A DNA stretch of 64,000 nt from Diadema setosum (GCA_033980235.1 CM067067.1:4406289-4470288), one strand, 5' to 3'; numbered from the stretch's first letter, positions 35,001-50,000 are shown. Translations and numbers: made by a program. The notes: generated by a model from the letters alone, not told the origin.

Positions 35001-36282
35001 CAGTCGATACGGAGCGCAGGAGCATCCCCTCCTCGCTCGGTGATTCCCTAACCAGGTAAGTCGTGCTTCAAAGCAGCTCTTTACCATTCCAATCACGCCG
35101 GAGGGAAGCGATGTGGATGAAGAGGGGTGGGATGGAAAGGGGGGGGGGGGTTGGGAAGGCGGACAGAATACCGTGATATTCACAGGGACTGTCCCACTTT
35201 GCTATAATTGGGCCCATTTCTCCGTCTGGCTTTGCCATCGTGGGAAAATTAGGACGTTATCAAACGAGTAACATTACACTGTACTTCTCAAGCTGAATGA
35301 AAAACAAACAAACAAACAAACAAATTGATAAATGTGTATCTCACAAGTAGAAATATGTCCCTTCTTATCCTTACTCATGAATTACGGTCATTTCAGATCA
35401 CTATGAGGTGGACACAATGTATGAAAGCGATAGAAAATGTATAACTCAGGCAAAATTTACATCTAAGTATGCATGCATAACAACTTTATTAATTATCATC
35501 ATTAAAACACCACTAGTAGCATTTAGTAGTAGAATCTTTGAAGTTATTCTATTACCTAGAAAGCAACGAAGACTGTTCTTTTTTCTCCATGTATTGGACA
35601 AAGTGACAAACAGACGAATGGGAGTGTAACTACTCTTCCATTAACCTTCCTTCGTACTTATCAAAATGGTAAACGCATCACGTAGTACAGGATAATAATA
35701 TTGGATGGACGTGCAAGAACCGAGGATATTACCTTGCATTTTCTTGGTGTTTAATCATTTGTGTGGAAATTTGTAGAAAACTCGTATTTACAGGATAATA
35801 TAGGTTCTGTTGATAATACCGTCGAGATAATTGTCGACATGAAAAGTGAGTTCCTCATGCGCCTTAGTACAACATGTATGTTTGGACTACTTCCATGCCT
35901 ATTACTATTTCCAGGCTTTATAATCTCATGAAAAAGGTCGGACGGCCTTTTTTTTTTTTTTTTTTTTCGTTTTCTCGTCGGAGTCAGAGAGAACATCAGA
36001 CGAGAATGACTGATAGGCATATCACTGCCTAATACGTATCATAGGAGCCAATAATGAATCGAACACTTTCTGAAGGCCTTGTTTGCGCAACCGCACTTCT
36101 ATAGGGGGAGATTGATCGACACACACACGCGCGGGAGAAACTCATTTGGGAGAAAATTGGAATGGTGGAACGGTCTGCGCATGAGCATAGGCAAACCACA
36201 CTCATCAGCTCGGTGAAAGCATCGATTTCTACGCCATTTTATCCTGTTTTCCACTTCCTGCATCTTATCTCTTCAGACCGGC

Positions 36283-36346
36283 TATATATAGAGAGCATCC
36301 TACACGCATCCGTCTAGTAGAAGGAATTGATACAACACGTATTCAG
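36283..36346 (+). promoter_or_regulatory. Possible TATA promoter and short first exon
   Basis: GGCTATATATAGAGAGC gives a TATA box at 36283-36291. About 30 bp downstream a start near 36314 is possible. ATTCAG|GTAATG at 36341-36352 is a usable splice donor, which would give a noncoding exon of about 33 nt. No downstream exon is recognised. This is pattern matching; TATA words are frequent in AT-rich DNA. Confidence 0.2.
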
Positions 36347-39300
36347 GTAATGTCAAGAAATGCAGAGTGATGTATGTATACTGGCCTACTTGTTAAAAGA
36401 AATAAGACGAAAGAGTACAATAATTATTCTACTATCATTCTACAACAGACTCAGACTTTTAGGTGTCTTGCAAGGCACATACGATAGATATACAAATCCA
36501 CTTACCCTTTCAAACTGTAACAAGCTATTACACACACACACACTCACACACAAACACAAGATTTTACATGAATAATATAATTATGCGCAATTACGTACTT
36601 GTGGCATTATCTAAAAGCAGTGATTAACTTAGCAATAAAATCCATTATTTGAATGTCATACACCACCACCACCATAACAAGGGAGAAAACAGAATAAGTC
36701 GGTTTTCAAATACCAACGTTTGAAAGTACCCGTATACGAAGTAGGTTATGTAAATGTGAAGTTGCAACAAGAAAACACTCTTTTCATACGGTTGTTGTGC
36801 GTCAAACGCCACATGTCCTTAATCCTTGTCATTCATGGCAGAAGAGGACTTACTTGTACGCCTCCTCTCAGCTTCACAACCCTTGTGACCCCTTTGGAAG
36901 TTCCTGAGAGCTGTGTGAGGACTCCTATAGGACATTAAACACACTTAACCAGAGTCCCAGTGACCGCGATTTTTCCCCATAACAACTACTACCTTTTTCA
37001 CGCGTCTGCTCATACGAACAACGCATGAATATTCTGCCAGAGGCTTGCGTCGTCGCTAGAGAGATTCGCCAATCTTTGATCTTCCCGCCAAACGAAATAT
37101 TTGTGGACAACTCCAAGGCAAACGCTCTCACAAAACACAAACACTCATAAACAAATATGACCCATAGGTCCAAATTCAGGTTGATTGAAGAAAGAAATTC
37201 TCCATCATAGATGTAGGTTTATGTGATGTCTCACCGTCGGCAAGTGAAGTGGACTACAGTCGACGCCCTCATCTGGTTGAGGCCAAATCTCCGACGCATA
37301 GCGGCGCCATTTCAGTGCATTGCGGCACGGCTTTTGATGCGCTCCCAAGAGAGCGGTGCAGTGGGACCAATCGGTCTATCCTGTGTTCACTACAGAGTAA
37401 ATAATACGCTGGGAAGCAGCTAAAAACAGGCTCGTTCAGCAGGAAGAAAGACTTCTGCAATCGATCTACCATCCTCCCGATGACTGAGGGGCTACAATAC
37501 CAGGACAATGTCAAGAAAATTGAACAATCTGGAGCTAAAGAAAATTCTAGTGATAATCGACAACAATGATTAATCTGCAAGTGACGGAAAACATAGCGTT
37601 TCCTTTTGATGAAGTGTCGGGAACATCAAGCGGAAACAAACATAAAGTCATAAAGAACACACAGTGCTAGAGAATGAAGTATGTGAAAATGAGAACATGA
37701 AAACCATCATTAGATTTCACTACATCTCTATAATATCTCGAAAACTATTTTCCCGAGCATATGTGTTTAAAATATTGCAACCGAAACTGAACAACAAACA
37801 TCCTATCCCAAATTAGGCTAATGACATTCCATATGGTAATCGTCTGCAACCAGGATGCGTTATTTCCGGAGAGACAGAATAATGAAACTATATGTTCGCT
37901 CTGCTCCGGAGAGAGAGAGAGGGGGGAGGGAGAGGGAACGAGAAATGCTGCAATATCCAGCTCGTCTGCAAATCCACGTTCCAGGAAACAAAAGGATCTG
38001 GCATGACTGCCTCCCTTTTCATATGTTCCTATTAACGAATCCGGCGAAGGATTCTCTGAAGTAGTCAAATCTTTCCAAGCGCGCGTGTCTTCCATTACGG
38101 CACGACAGCTTTTAACGCTTATTGATACTGATGTCAAATGAATAGAGGCACGTCTTGTATATGCGCACCGGGAAAAGGGTAATAGCCGTCCATGCAGCAT
38201 AGAAAATGCACTACATCTCCGCGGAAATGAAATTAGAAAGCACTTGTGCGCTTTTTAATGCCCGTCTCGTTTTTCATATTTCGCGTATTCATGTGTTCCG
38301 TGATATCAAATAACATCTATTTTCCAACTCATTGTAATGATGCTCGATCATGTCTTTCATTTCTCGACCATCAATCAGAGGCCGAATTTGATCTGTCTTC
38401 TGACTCCAAATCCATGTCAATTCACCCAGAAGTCTTCCTGTTCGTCAAGCATTAATTTTTCTGTTGACATCCATTATTGCAAAATTATTGTCGTCCCCTT
38501 TTCCTCCCCTCAGCTTCTCTCATTCCACATCAAACGTCTGAAGACGCTTTCAGGGGCAGCACAGGGATTCGACGACAGCAATTACGGGAAATTGAAATGA
38601 ATAAAAAAAAAGAGTCGATTTGATTGCAGCAATGCTTGACATTATTCTACATGTTCCCATAAAGAATGCACCGAGCGTTGATATTGTTCTACTTATCTTT
38701 TCCTCCCTAATGTCGAGCGATGGTGCGTGGTTACTAGCGGCAAGAACAAGCCGCATGTGAGTTAATGCGTGATGCTATAGCAGAGCTAATGGTCCTGGGG
38801 TCGTTTGAACATGGTTTGAATAATTCACACTTGGTTGCGCGTCATTATGTCAAAAACAAGTGACTGTGGCAAACGTAGCTTGCCCTAGAATAAATTACAT
38901 TCATAAAACATGTGATATCATTACTAGCACGAGTCTGGTATATCAGTCTTTTATACTTCAATAAAAGATATATGCCAGTGGATATTATACGTGTCACTTG
39001 TTAAAATTAACAAAAATACCTGAGCAATTATTGTAATAAAGTTGTTCATTCATGCAAAATGATCTGACAAGTCGAATCACTACAATGGTGAAAAAAAAAA
39101 CCGAGTTATGAAACTCGCTTTATCGGTAATTAAAGTGTTGCTTTTGTTTTTTGGACAGGGGGACTTGATGACAAAAAAAAAAATGTCGTTCATTCATAAC
39201 ACTGATTGGCATGTTAAATTTTCTGACTTGAGTATTCTTACTGTAGTAAATTCCGTTATGGAAGGATGTTCTCAATTTTAATCGAAGTGTATACACTTTT

Positions 39301-42300
39301 CGACTATGAAAAAGCAAACATATTTCATTTGCATATCACAAGTTTAACATAAATGCGTATGTCGTCCTCATGTGCCACGACAACTAGGAGTTATTTTCGT
39401 TGATTTTTTTTTAATACAATTGATAGCCCAAACCAAGACGTCCAAAGAATTGCACTAAAGAAAATGACTTATATCAAAATGTCGAAGAAATTGATATCAT
39501 TATGGGTAATGACTAAAACTCTATGTCACCAAAATCAGTCGGCATGTAATGACAATAGAACGTTTCAAAAATGGAGCAAAGTCAATACTTGCTGCAGGAT
39601 ATTCTTGAATAACTGTTAATGGGTATTCTTAATCTCTCGTGTTTTCATACAAAGATACGTGATTAATTACACGGAATTTCCACTGCGTCAACGTGGAAGA
39701 AGCAGTTTGGTATTAAAGAGAGAGAGAGAAAAAAAAAAGAAGATACCCTAACTTCTCCATCCGAATAATCGGCACTCGCTTGAAGACACTAGAGCCTTTA
39801 AGTTCACACCCTGTTTGACCTTCTAGCTTGGGTACTTGTCTCGGAGGATCTCTTCTCTAAGTGCATTATGAGACTACACACTTCCCCTCTTCATATCGAA
39901 GCTGTCAACACTCAGTCCAAATTCAGCTTCGCGAAATCAAGTTATACATCTCTGCTGGTCACGTGATCACTCTCCAGTGACGCTCACTCATGGGATACGC
40001 CGGTCTTCAAACAATCGATGGCATCGATTGATACCAATATATACGCTGTAAATGGAGCATGACCGGTGCTTGCAACATGCATCCCAGGTGTATTCAACCA
40101 AGATATTCGATCGGAACGCCTAGTGAGGTGACACCGGAATGGGAAGCGAGGAATTTTACAGTGTCTCTTAGTTGCGTTCATAATAACTATGTCACCATTT
40201 AATAGCGACTTCTTTTTTGAACGAATTGCACTGAGTACGTACGTCCACATGGACGACAAAGGAAGATGGCATGTATATGCCTGTATGGACTAAAACAGAA
40301 GACAGCTGTGAGGCTTAAATAATGTAAAGAGATCGGAGAGAATAACCAGTCAAGTGAGCTGTGATTGGGAAGCCGCTGTAATAATGGAAGACGCCACAAC
40401 TTAACCAGTGTCGGTGCTCGCGCGTTTGTAATGCTGCGTTCACGGTCTTTTCGCCCTCCACGCAGATGCTATCTACGGCTGATGATAAACCATTATCGCA
40501 CTCACCGCGGTAAAATAATACGTGTGGGACTGAGGAATAGGATGGCTAATTGCCCCTTGCGCTGGAAGGAAACGGTGAAAGGGTTGCCACAGGCATGTGC
40601 GGAGGCAATCAAGCTGTCGATGTTCATTAGCGTAACACGCGCGGAAAAGTAATAAAAGAACGACCTTTCTACCTTCATAACGGCGGGCTACGGAGTCCCA
40701 TTATGTCTTATTTCTCGTTGACATGGGGGCAGTGCCCCAGCCCGCACTATACAGGCAATCATGTACTTTGGAGGGACAAGGGGGTTGGGACTGACGCAAA
40801 CAATGTCTTACCTGCATTATCGCGCGATCGGTCAATTGTGGGTGGATGGCCAAAATAATTACAAGACGACAGAAACTTCACCGGAAAGTGTAGCCTGTAG
40901 GGATCGTTGTTACTTCATTTTCTGTGTCAACATTGCAAACATTGCCAGTCGCTCGTTGTCCGCCTACGTCCCCTTTGCAAAGCATATCGCCCGCTTTCCT
41001 GGAACATTGTTTACAGGTTTTCACCCGCCTAAAGGTACACCCAAGTCGCTATGTTGTTGTACTCTTTTCGAATGCTAAGACGAGCAGTGTTCACATTAGT
41101 ACCTATATATATACCATACCGTGACCGAGGTCTGTTCACACTGAATTTCTGCCATCCTTTTCTCTCCCTTATGGTTGTACAAACATGGCAACTCATCTTC
41201 CGGTAAATAGAATTTGCAGCTCGTTGTAGAAGTGTAGACCTTAAATGATGATAACTGCTAAAACGATAGTGATGATACAATAGACGTAACAATGAAAATT
41301 ATAGTGATGAAAGAAAATACGGTAGTAATGACGAAAAAACAATAGCATCCTATTCTGTAATAAACGCATAGCACACTGCTTACTTACAAATCCGCCATGT
41401 GAGTTCTACAGACATAAAATCCATGCATCTTCGGATACTAAGTAATTCCAGATCGCTTTGGAAAGATTTCATGTGTGACTCCCCCCCCCCCCCCCCTTTT
41501 TAGTCGTCCTTGAAAGTATGAGCCCGTAGAGCAACCTTCAATGACACGATATGCAAGGTATAGTGCAAAAAGAAATGCGCCAGAGACATTCACGTGGAAG
41601 TTGTTTACCAACTCGACTGCATTACGGCGTAGGTGGCAATACGCGTATGGCCCCAAAACACCTTTCTGCACGGTTGACTCCTTATTCGTATACGTTTTAA
41701 AGAAATGGTGATTATACGCAGCAGGTTAACCGAGGTGCGAAAATTTTTTCGGGAGCCTCGGGGCGAATATTTCGCGCCGAATTGAGCCGGGCGGTGTTCT
41801 GCCATTGGAGCGAGAGAGGTTCTGAGAGGCATTTATAAAGGAGACCTTAATATCAGCACTGTCGAGTAAAGAGGACCCATCGAGATTGAAATATGACGCT
41901 GAAGAGACGGCGGGGTGGGGAGAATTGAGCGAGCTTATCAAGCATCGTCCCTCTTGAGACTGGAAAGAGACAGTGGAGGGGAAGAAATGTTATCACATGG
42001 ACATTATGTCGTCACGAATGCCTTCCTAAACATAACTTTAAATAGGACGGGGAAAGGAGGTGCTCTGGAGTTGCATCATGTAAGTACTTGATACTTCAAA
42101 GGTGCCGACATAGAAAGGAGCGGTTTCCCCATCTGCTGCCACCATAAACAATGACTGCATGATGCAAACTCATGGCATTCCACAAATGCATAGAAACAAA
42201 AAAGCTACGTATCTGTGAAAAAAGGGCGAAATCTGGCGAATATTTAGAGATTTATTTTGGGACCATTCGAGATTAGTGAGCCTCCACTACGGCTCAGTGG

Positions 42301-45029
42301 GCACCTCATACTGTAGTCTTGGTCACGTGACCTTTACGTCACTTTCAAGACACCACTTACTGATCTCTGCGTGGATTTAATTTCACGTCTTCCCAAAAGA
42401 TTTTGTTTCTTTACGACTTTGATTAGATGCATCACGGATACAGTGTCATCATCCATTCTTTGAGAAACATTATCACTCTAGTGTTTTATGTGTGTGTGTG
42501 CATGCCTGTGTGTAAGGCAAATGTTATTCATATGGCAAGTCGTCTGAAAGTTAGAAAATCATCTTATGATGTTTTCTTTATTCTTTTATTTGCGCAAGAT
42601 TCCCCTCTTCATTATCTCATAAACGTGCAGTCCATCACAATGAGGACTAGTGCTATGAATATTATGAACCACATTCCACATCATGTACAAACATGACACC
42701 GTCTTCACGACTTCTCTACATGTATGCACCAATGACAGGTGTTAATTTAACAGGTTCCCTCGTTATTCCAGGAATATTCCTAGGGTGGTTTGAATCATGG
42801 CGTAGCACACTCAGAGAGCTTCGTGATGATGTAAATAAACTTAATGATAAGCCCTGTTTTAACGACATGACAGGCACAGCTAAATCTCATAGAAATTTCC
42901 CGAAGACAAAGCTTAGCGTGACAAGATGATGACTCGTGCAGTATTTGCCATTTACGGCACAGTGCTACGAGTATCATGTAAGCTCTTACAAAGACCCTTG
43001 GACGCGGGGTAGACAAATTACACAGCAATCCTCAGAATATGCCGAAATTGGAACAAAGCTCCTTCATCGAAGATCGCGCTTTCTCCTTCCTTTTTCTGTT
43101 AAGGTTTTTTTTTTTAAGATCTGTGATAGCTGATTATGCATGCAGTATAGCATCAGAATGATAGAGCCCACTATTAGCTGCCCCTGGCACTTGGCTCTGA
43201 TAATACACGATGCGCTGATGTCATTCTTGTCCCACTATTGTATACAATATGCCAGAAGGCAAAAAGCGCCACCAGCGCACCACCATCACAGTGACCATGC
43301 TCTTGCTCTAAGTGAGATTACGGCTATTTATACATGTACAATGTAGGCCAAATGTAGGCGCCACATATATCTATTCTCGAGCAATTCATCCAAGTTACAT
43401 GCTCCTAGATGCAAGGACTCATTAAGAACGACATGCATCCAATCGATAGAACAAGCTCGTTTATGCACAGCCTTTAAACGTGTATTATACTGCAACTCAT
43501 TTGCTACCACACTACAACAGAAAACTTCCACAGTATATTCCACTCTGCAAACATTATTTAGCATGGATCATAGCACATAAATCTGCTAACTTCATGAGAA
43601 ATATTATTTTGAGCCAAATCACGTGTGCGTGTATGATGTGTACGTGTTAAGCTTTAAATAGTTTGTTGTTTTAAGGTTACATAATCATCACATATGTATA
43701 CGGCACAAACCTCAAAGACCTAGTATATTGTTCGTCACCTTATACGCTGATGTTTCCAAAGAGCAATTTCTCATTCCGTCTAAAACATTGATTGATCTAA
43801 CATGAACTTTTTCAAGAGAGATACATTTTTTCCATTTGGATGCAAAATTTACTCACTAAATCCACTTGGTGTGCCTTGGACGAAGTCGTGAAGACAATGT
43901 TAAGAGGTAACTCGAAAAATTGGCAACACGTCGTGAAAAAGTAAGGGTTAATACATACTGCATACCAGTCGACTATTTACTGACATTCTGGTAACATTAT
44001 ATACCTTTATTATTACAATACTTGCTGTCATCATTGCTTCGCTGTATTATCACTGTTTTTATGAAAATATAAAAGCAGCTGTTTATTTCACAACACGGCG
44101 ATGATTCTCACGGAAGCTCGCAAATATTTATCCGCCATGTGAAACACGGAATGGAAACAGAAACGTACGTTATGAGAATTTCTCATCCTCACTGCTATTA
44201 TGCAGTGTTTTTTAGGCTGTGACGGAGACACTAATCTACAGCGAAATGACGAGCATTTTGTTTTCATTTCGGCATTGCCATTATTCATGCAGCAGCACGG
44301 AGGGTGAGGGAACAGTGAGGAATACAAATATCATCAAACTCTCCTCTCTTTTTGGAATCGCGTTATTGATATAAGCGAACACAAACTAACTTCAGTACAT
44401 ATTTATCTGATATGTAGACTCGTAAACTTGGCGTTACAGGAAATGTACACCTTGTTATAACTCAATATTAACCTCAGTCCTTGACTTGCCCTATGAGAGG
44501 GAAAAAAAAGAAAACCACACACCACCCTACATAAACCATTAGCAATGAATGAATTCCACAGATTATGATCGTCAGCTGGCAATATCATTCCATATTCTTT
44601 ATCACAACTGTTTTACTACTACATTATGCAATAATGAACGCCATTGGAGGATATTGAGTACGAAAATACCCCCATCCCAACTATTTTATGGTTTAACGGT
44701 AATGTTCAGTCTGAAGTGTTAAGGTAAGAGCAAATGCCAGTAGGCATACTGTACGTGTGGTTTCCAACTTTTTCAAAGATTAATTTGGGCTGTAAATTAC
44801 AGCCTGGGTATTTCTTGGCACCTTAGACAAGTGAAGTCTCATAACGCCTGTCGATTTGCACGGACCCTCTGGTTTTACCAACCGTGTTTATTCAACTCTC
44901 AATAAAAAAAAAAGCGATCCATCACAGCATTCGCACATTCATTTTGGCAAAGATTGATTTTGAATTAATCAAATTCGGTGTCACGTACAACACACATACA
45001 CACATAGAGAATGCTCGAGTCTGTCTTCA

Positions 45030-45135
45030 CCCCTTTCCCCTTTCCTCCTCCTCTACACCTCGTCCCCTCGCTCTCTTCCTACCCCCCCCCCCTTCTCCCT
45101 GACCCTCACCCACACTCATACACACATCGACACAC
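45030..45135. repeat. Pyrimidine-rich tract with C11 run
   Basis: CCTTTCCCCTTTCCTCC, then C runs and CACACA words. Low complexity. Confidence 0.8.
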
Positions 45136-45801
45136 ACAGATGCAAACATGCACTCGCTCCTATCACCTCTAAAGGTTACGCATTCATCCCTGTCTGTCAT
45201 TGTCACCTCGCTCAGGCCAAAAGAAATTACCGCTGCGAGTTCAAACTGTTTATTCAAAAAGGCGCGATGGTAAAGGAACTACACGAGCTGTGATAAATCT
45301 CTCATCCCGGCACGTCCTTCATGATGGAACCGGTGGATCAACCACCGAGAATCTCTGAACCGAAGGTGAGAAGAGGTGAACCCCCATACCACAACGAAAA
45401 ATGACAAAGAAAATGAGAAAAATAAAACAGAACAGTAAACAAAAAGAAAGGAAAATCATTTTTGGATTTTTCTCATTTTATCATTGAACAGTTGTTGAAA
45501 ATGAGAAACAGGAAGTTTCTCGATTAGGAGTAAATAGGACAATACCAACACTCTTTTTTTTTTTTGCAAGATAAGGGCCAAGAGACTAGTGACAGTGATT
45601 AAACTAAGCCTAAAATATGTATGGGGATCAGGTCGGGTATAGCGCCCTGACATCGTTGAATCGATGCTGGCTATAACCCTGACTCACCCCGTGACCATGG
45701 TGTGTGGGGTACCCTGTAATCAAACGGGGTGCATGCTGCACAACCTGACAGCCGCGGTTTGGACTTTCACTGGGCGACAGCCAATATAGCCACCCACTAT
45801 G

Positions 45802-45802
<1 letters not shown>

Positions 45803-45843
<41 letters not shown>
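45803..45843. repeat. (CA)20 microsatellite
   Basis: About 40 bp of pure CA. Confidence 0.95.
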
Positions 45844-45845
<2 letters not shown>

Positions 45846-46085
45846 GCATTATACATATATAACATATATATATTATTATTAGTAGTAGTAGTACAGTGTA
45901 TTTTATTCGGCATTTCAGACATCGCACATGTACATGGGTAAACACAAAACACATTTGATTCAGCAAAAACAAAAATAAGACAAATTATAACACAGAGACA
46001 AAGCACAAATGAGAGAAAAAAAGACCTAGATTGTGACATAGAAAACAGGGCTGCCAGGGGCAAGAAAAGGTAAACTTAATTACCG

Positions 46086-46086
<1 letters not shown>

Positions 46087-46130
<44 letters not shown>
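46087..46130. repeat. (TA)22 microsatellite
   Basis: About 44 bp of pure TA. Confidence 0.95.
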
Positions 46131-46132
<2 letters not shown>

Positions 46133-46751
46133 AAATTGCATCATACGATACCATTAAGTCTGCGCGGCTCTCCAGTAATTACATTCTAATTAAGGTCCCT
46201 ATACGATCTGAGATAATGGACGGATACACGCAAAATTTCCAGCTTTTTTCCTCCTCTTGATCAAGGTAGATATGGGTATTAAAGAATGATATGCATTGGT
46301 GTGACTCATGGCAGCACACGTGTGTGCATTATTATGGCCTCTAAGGACATCCTCGTGTGTGATGGAAGTCATTCTAAAATCGGTATGATATTTCAGTGAT
46401 CTACATCGAATTCACAACGTTTTCTAATAAATTTACTTATTCTGATGGGGGGATACTTGTAAGTATAGGTCAAAATAATTATGCATAATATATGAAAAGC
46501 TGTTTTTATTACACGCGCATGCGCACAGGAATGAAGTTCACTCAACCGTGATGAAGGCTCCATCCTACAAGTGCACTCAGATACTGACTACACCGCACTT
46601 GATTCATCATATAATATACTACCAAACGTTGCCTTTATCTTGGGTTACTGATGTATTCTTGTAGTATCCACAGACTATATGAACCGCAACAGTAGATTAA
46701 CTTTCACTTCACGCGATTTCAAATAACATGACGGTCTGTCGATGGTTTTCG

Positions 46752-46992
46752 CCAATAATGATAATAAGGTGTTCTTTATCCAAGGTAGCTTCTTCAGTGT
46801 TGCCACTGCTCTACCGGAGTCCCTGCCATTATTATTACCCCAGCGTTGCCAGGTACCCATTCATACACCTGGGTAGAGAGGGACGTGGTGGGGAAAAAAA
46901 AAACATCTTGTCCGAGGACGTAAGCACTGTGCGGGATTCGAACGCAGGTTCTCTGATTGGGAGTCTGGAGTCTTATCCACAGCGCCCCCACA
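46752..46992 (-). mobile_element. tRNA-derived SINE
   Basis: On the minus strand the head at 46992-46925 reads like a tRNA gene: it opens GTGGGGGCGCTGTGGATAAG (A-box region) and carries a B-box-like GCGTTCGAATCCC (46932-46944), the pol III internal promoter. A tRNA-unrelated body follows, with TGAATGGGTACCTGGC and ending CCTTATTATCATTATTGG, a simple TTAT/ATT tail. It is not a functional tRNA: the acceptor stem does not close. The polypeptides read through here on either strand are incidental. I recall a similar SINE body in marine invertebrates; the family name is not certain. Confidence 0.8.
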
Positions 46993-47022
46993 TAATAGTA
47001 TTACAGTGGCCAAAGGATCAAT

Positions 47023-47042
47023 GGGGGGGGGGGGGGGGGGGG
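47023..47042. repeat. Poly-G run
   Basis: About 19-20 G, close to the SINE. Confidence 0.9.
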
Positions 47043-50000
47043 AGGGATGCGCAGTTTTCCTTCCCTCTTCCTGTATCCTCATCACCTTTCATCCTGCAAA
47101 ACGAGTGCAGGCGTGCTGAGAGCCTTGACAATACTGTACTGCGTCATGATGCAGGAAGTTATCAGTTATCAGAGGTCTATCATATCACGTCATAATTGTG
47201 TCGAAGGACTGGAGTAGGTGAGGCAATCAATTTTTGTGACTCTTAAGGTCACATGACTGAAAAGTCGGGAGGACGAGTGATCGAACTGGTCCCATTATGA
47301 GTAGTAAACTCAGATCTTTCCTCTCTTGTATCCTGCATCCTCCCCATACATAACAGTAATGTACATAGTATACTTACAATGATGGGGATAAAATTCTAAA
47401 ACACGCCGGAAAGCAACGAATTAAAGGAGTTCATTCACTAGGCAAGACTTAATGTGATGCAAATCTGAATCGGCTCCGAACCTCTCCATTGCACGCATGC
47501 CGTGACAGTACTTCTCATGCATAATGCTTGTCGCATGTGCGTACAAACACCGAGCAATATTTTGCCGTGCCGATGGGTATTCTTGTCAATTCACTCTTTC
47601 ATTTCATTTTCCCCATCTAGACATCCTCGTCACTCAAATTAGCGCCTAACCAGATCTGGATATGCACGGAAATTTACCGCACTCACTACTTCGTACCCGA
47701 TTGGAATCACACACTGACGTGGCAATAGCGTCGATATCTTTTAACTTTGTCACTGCGCCGCTACGGGATTTGATGTTTATTCATGACGTGCGGTTGTTAC
47801 GAGTATCACGGGGTTCGATTGAATATAACACGATAAGACAGCAAGGCAAATTTACACTGCATGCATTTCCCCCTGCTTGATTGAAGGAAGAAAGGATGAA
47901 AATTGAACAACCTCACCGCATATATTAAAGTGTTTTAAAGTAAAGCGTGACCCTTGTTCGTGTGAGTGAAACCCAATACGATCTGAGAAACTTTCGGAAT
48001 TTAGGTCAGAACGGGTTTCGCAGTTTGCTTCGATTTTGTCTTCCTCGCCTTCAGGATTGATTTCCATGTGACTGTCAACGATAGTATGCATTTGGTCGAA
48101 GTACTGCAATCGTTTAGTCTTCGATCGATAGAAAACAAAAATAAGGAAATTGTACCACAGAAGCTGAAAACACGTAGCATGGCATCACATGGCTACGAGA
48201 TGATGCTTACAAGTTTACGAAATCGTGAAAAAAAAAACCACAACAACAAAGGCTTGTATGTCGTGCCCTAAAATAAAGTTAGGATACTAATGCTGTCATT
48301 TCAAAAAGCAGTTTACCATTTTACTTGAGAATTTAACAAAATAGAAAAGAACTCTTGAACAATTCGCTGAGATGTAGGCCTACTACGTATACTATGTATC
48401 GGTCACAATTTTGCCCCCCCCCCCCCCTTCTTTTTTTAATTTAACACATTGTTCCCGATAAAGCTATAAAGCTGAATAAACCTAAAGCGATATTTTAAGG
48501 GGTAAAAGAGGGTTATTTCTGTGATAATGACACTTGTTCAAGCACTTCAGATCAGGAGCCTGAAACTGATAGGAATTCTTGAGAGTATACAACACATGCG
48601 CTGTGTATAGACTTCACTCCGATATGTTGGCGAGAAGATTAGGGAGGGAGGGAGTTGGGAGCAGACGGCAGCTGGATGAGATGTATTAAAAGTAAGAGAA
48701 GTCAGTAAGCGAAGACTTCTTTTAAAGCAAGCCAACATTCGACCTAGATCTATGGGTTTCATGTTTGTTTGGTTTGGTGCCCTGTTGAGGTCTGCTTCCG
48801 AGTATTTCGGACATTCTTCCGCCTTGACAGTATTCCATTTGAGTGTGGTAGACCGCGTGTGTGCGAAAGAACTCATGGAGAACATCGCAATTGTATACGG
48901 TAAGTAGCAGATGAGCTGTGAGAAGTCATCAGGTGGTATTATGATAAGGCGGCTTCGAAGCAGGTGGCATAAGATCCGTTTTACCCATAATTTTCGTTAA
49001 TATTATTGTAGTATAATATTCTTAAGCAGTTGTGGAAACACTGATTATGAATAAAATTCTATCTAAACCTGCGTGTATGGACTCAATACCGATGTCTACA
49101 AATAAAAACAGGACACAGGCCTCATTACAATCATGATCGGTTTCAGAATGGAGAGACTCGTATGAAAGACGACCACGTCCGTCAAATGGCCGGTAGATAT
49201 TTAGTGTAAGATTCCCCTTGAAGAACTATCACATTCTCTTCGCGACACCACTTCCCTCTTTCAGATGCCAATTTATTAGATGCCATAAAATTCACGATAT
49301 CGATTATGTACAACACTGCACTCAGAAAAAAAAAGAATGTGATATCTCAGTTTCTCATTGCAAGTGAATATTGAATTCTTCGTGTATGGACACTATTCTC
49401 TGAAATCTTTCTTCGTTGCTTTTTAAATTAGTATAAGAGCAGCCTCTGAAATCCATTAACAAAGGGAGTTTCATCTCGACCACATCAGGCCTACACACTA
49501 CACAGGAAGTGACTAAGCCGCTTCACGCTACAAAGTGAACAAAGAACTCGGATGGCTACATGAAAAAAAAAAAGCGATTCTGTTTTCACGAAGAACTTGA
49601 CAATATCGCTGTCACTCAGCTGGAGAAAACTAACAAACGTCGTTCATTTACCTCCTTGTCCACACACACCCTTTGTGTAATAGTTCATTTCTCTTGTCCT
49701 CACTTCTTCCCCTCTCAAGACTTCTTCTGGCACTCCTCTCCTCTTTCTTCTCCTACTTCCCTTTTCATGATTTTGTAAGAGGCGTGACTTGCTACTAGTA
49801 AGTCGTCTCCTTATCTCCACGATCCCCCACCCCATCTCACTTTTGGATGACGAAGCTGGTTTGTAACCGTAATCTGGATCAACGCTGGCTCTCTTCTACT
49901 TCGTAATATATTTTGGATTAATAATAATAATAACGATAAAAAGGTGGTATCCTCCAGTGATTGGTTGAAAGAGCTTCATGTGATTATAATATGTATTTTG

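Larger units (their letters stand above)
30720..46086. other. Long noncoding stretch, no gene recognised
   Basis: Only short frames without domains. GA-rich tracts at 33540-33568 and 37909-37940, C runs near 41481, and a T-rich run near 35948-35967. 40360-40660 and 41740-41900 are comparatively GC-rich and nonrepetitive, so could hold conserved noncoding DNA. 45600-45800 contains a partly self-complementary GGGGTACCCTG / ACCCCGTG segment of unknown origin. Confidence 0.5.

Noticed and set aside
46925..46992. Functional tRNA gene
   Set aside because: B box present but no proper acceptor stem, and it continues into a SINE body and tail.
47421..47430. TTAAAGGAGT resembling a fifth TTAAAGG element end
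   Set aside because: No matching CCTTTAA end with complementary sequence found nearby. The same holds for TTAAAGGCC at 56540.
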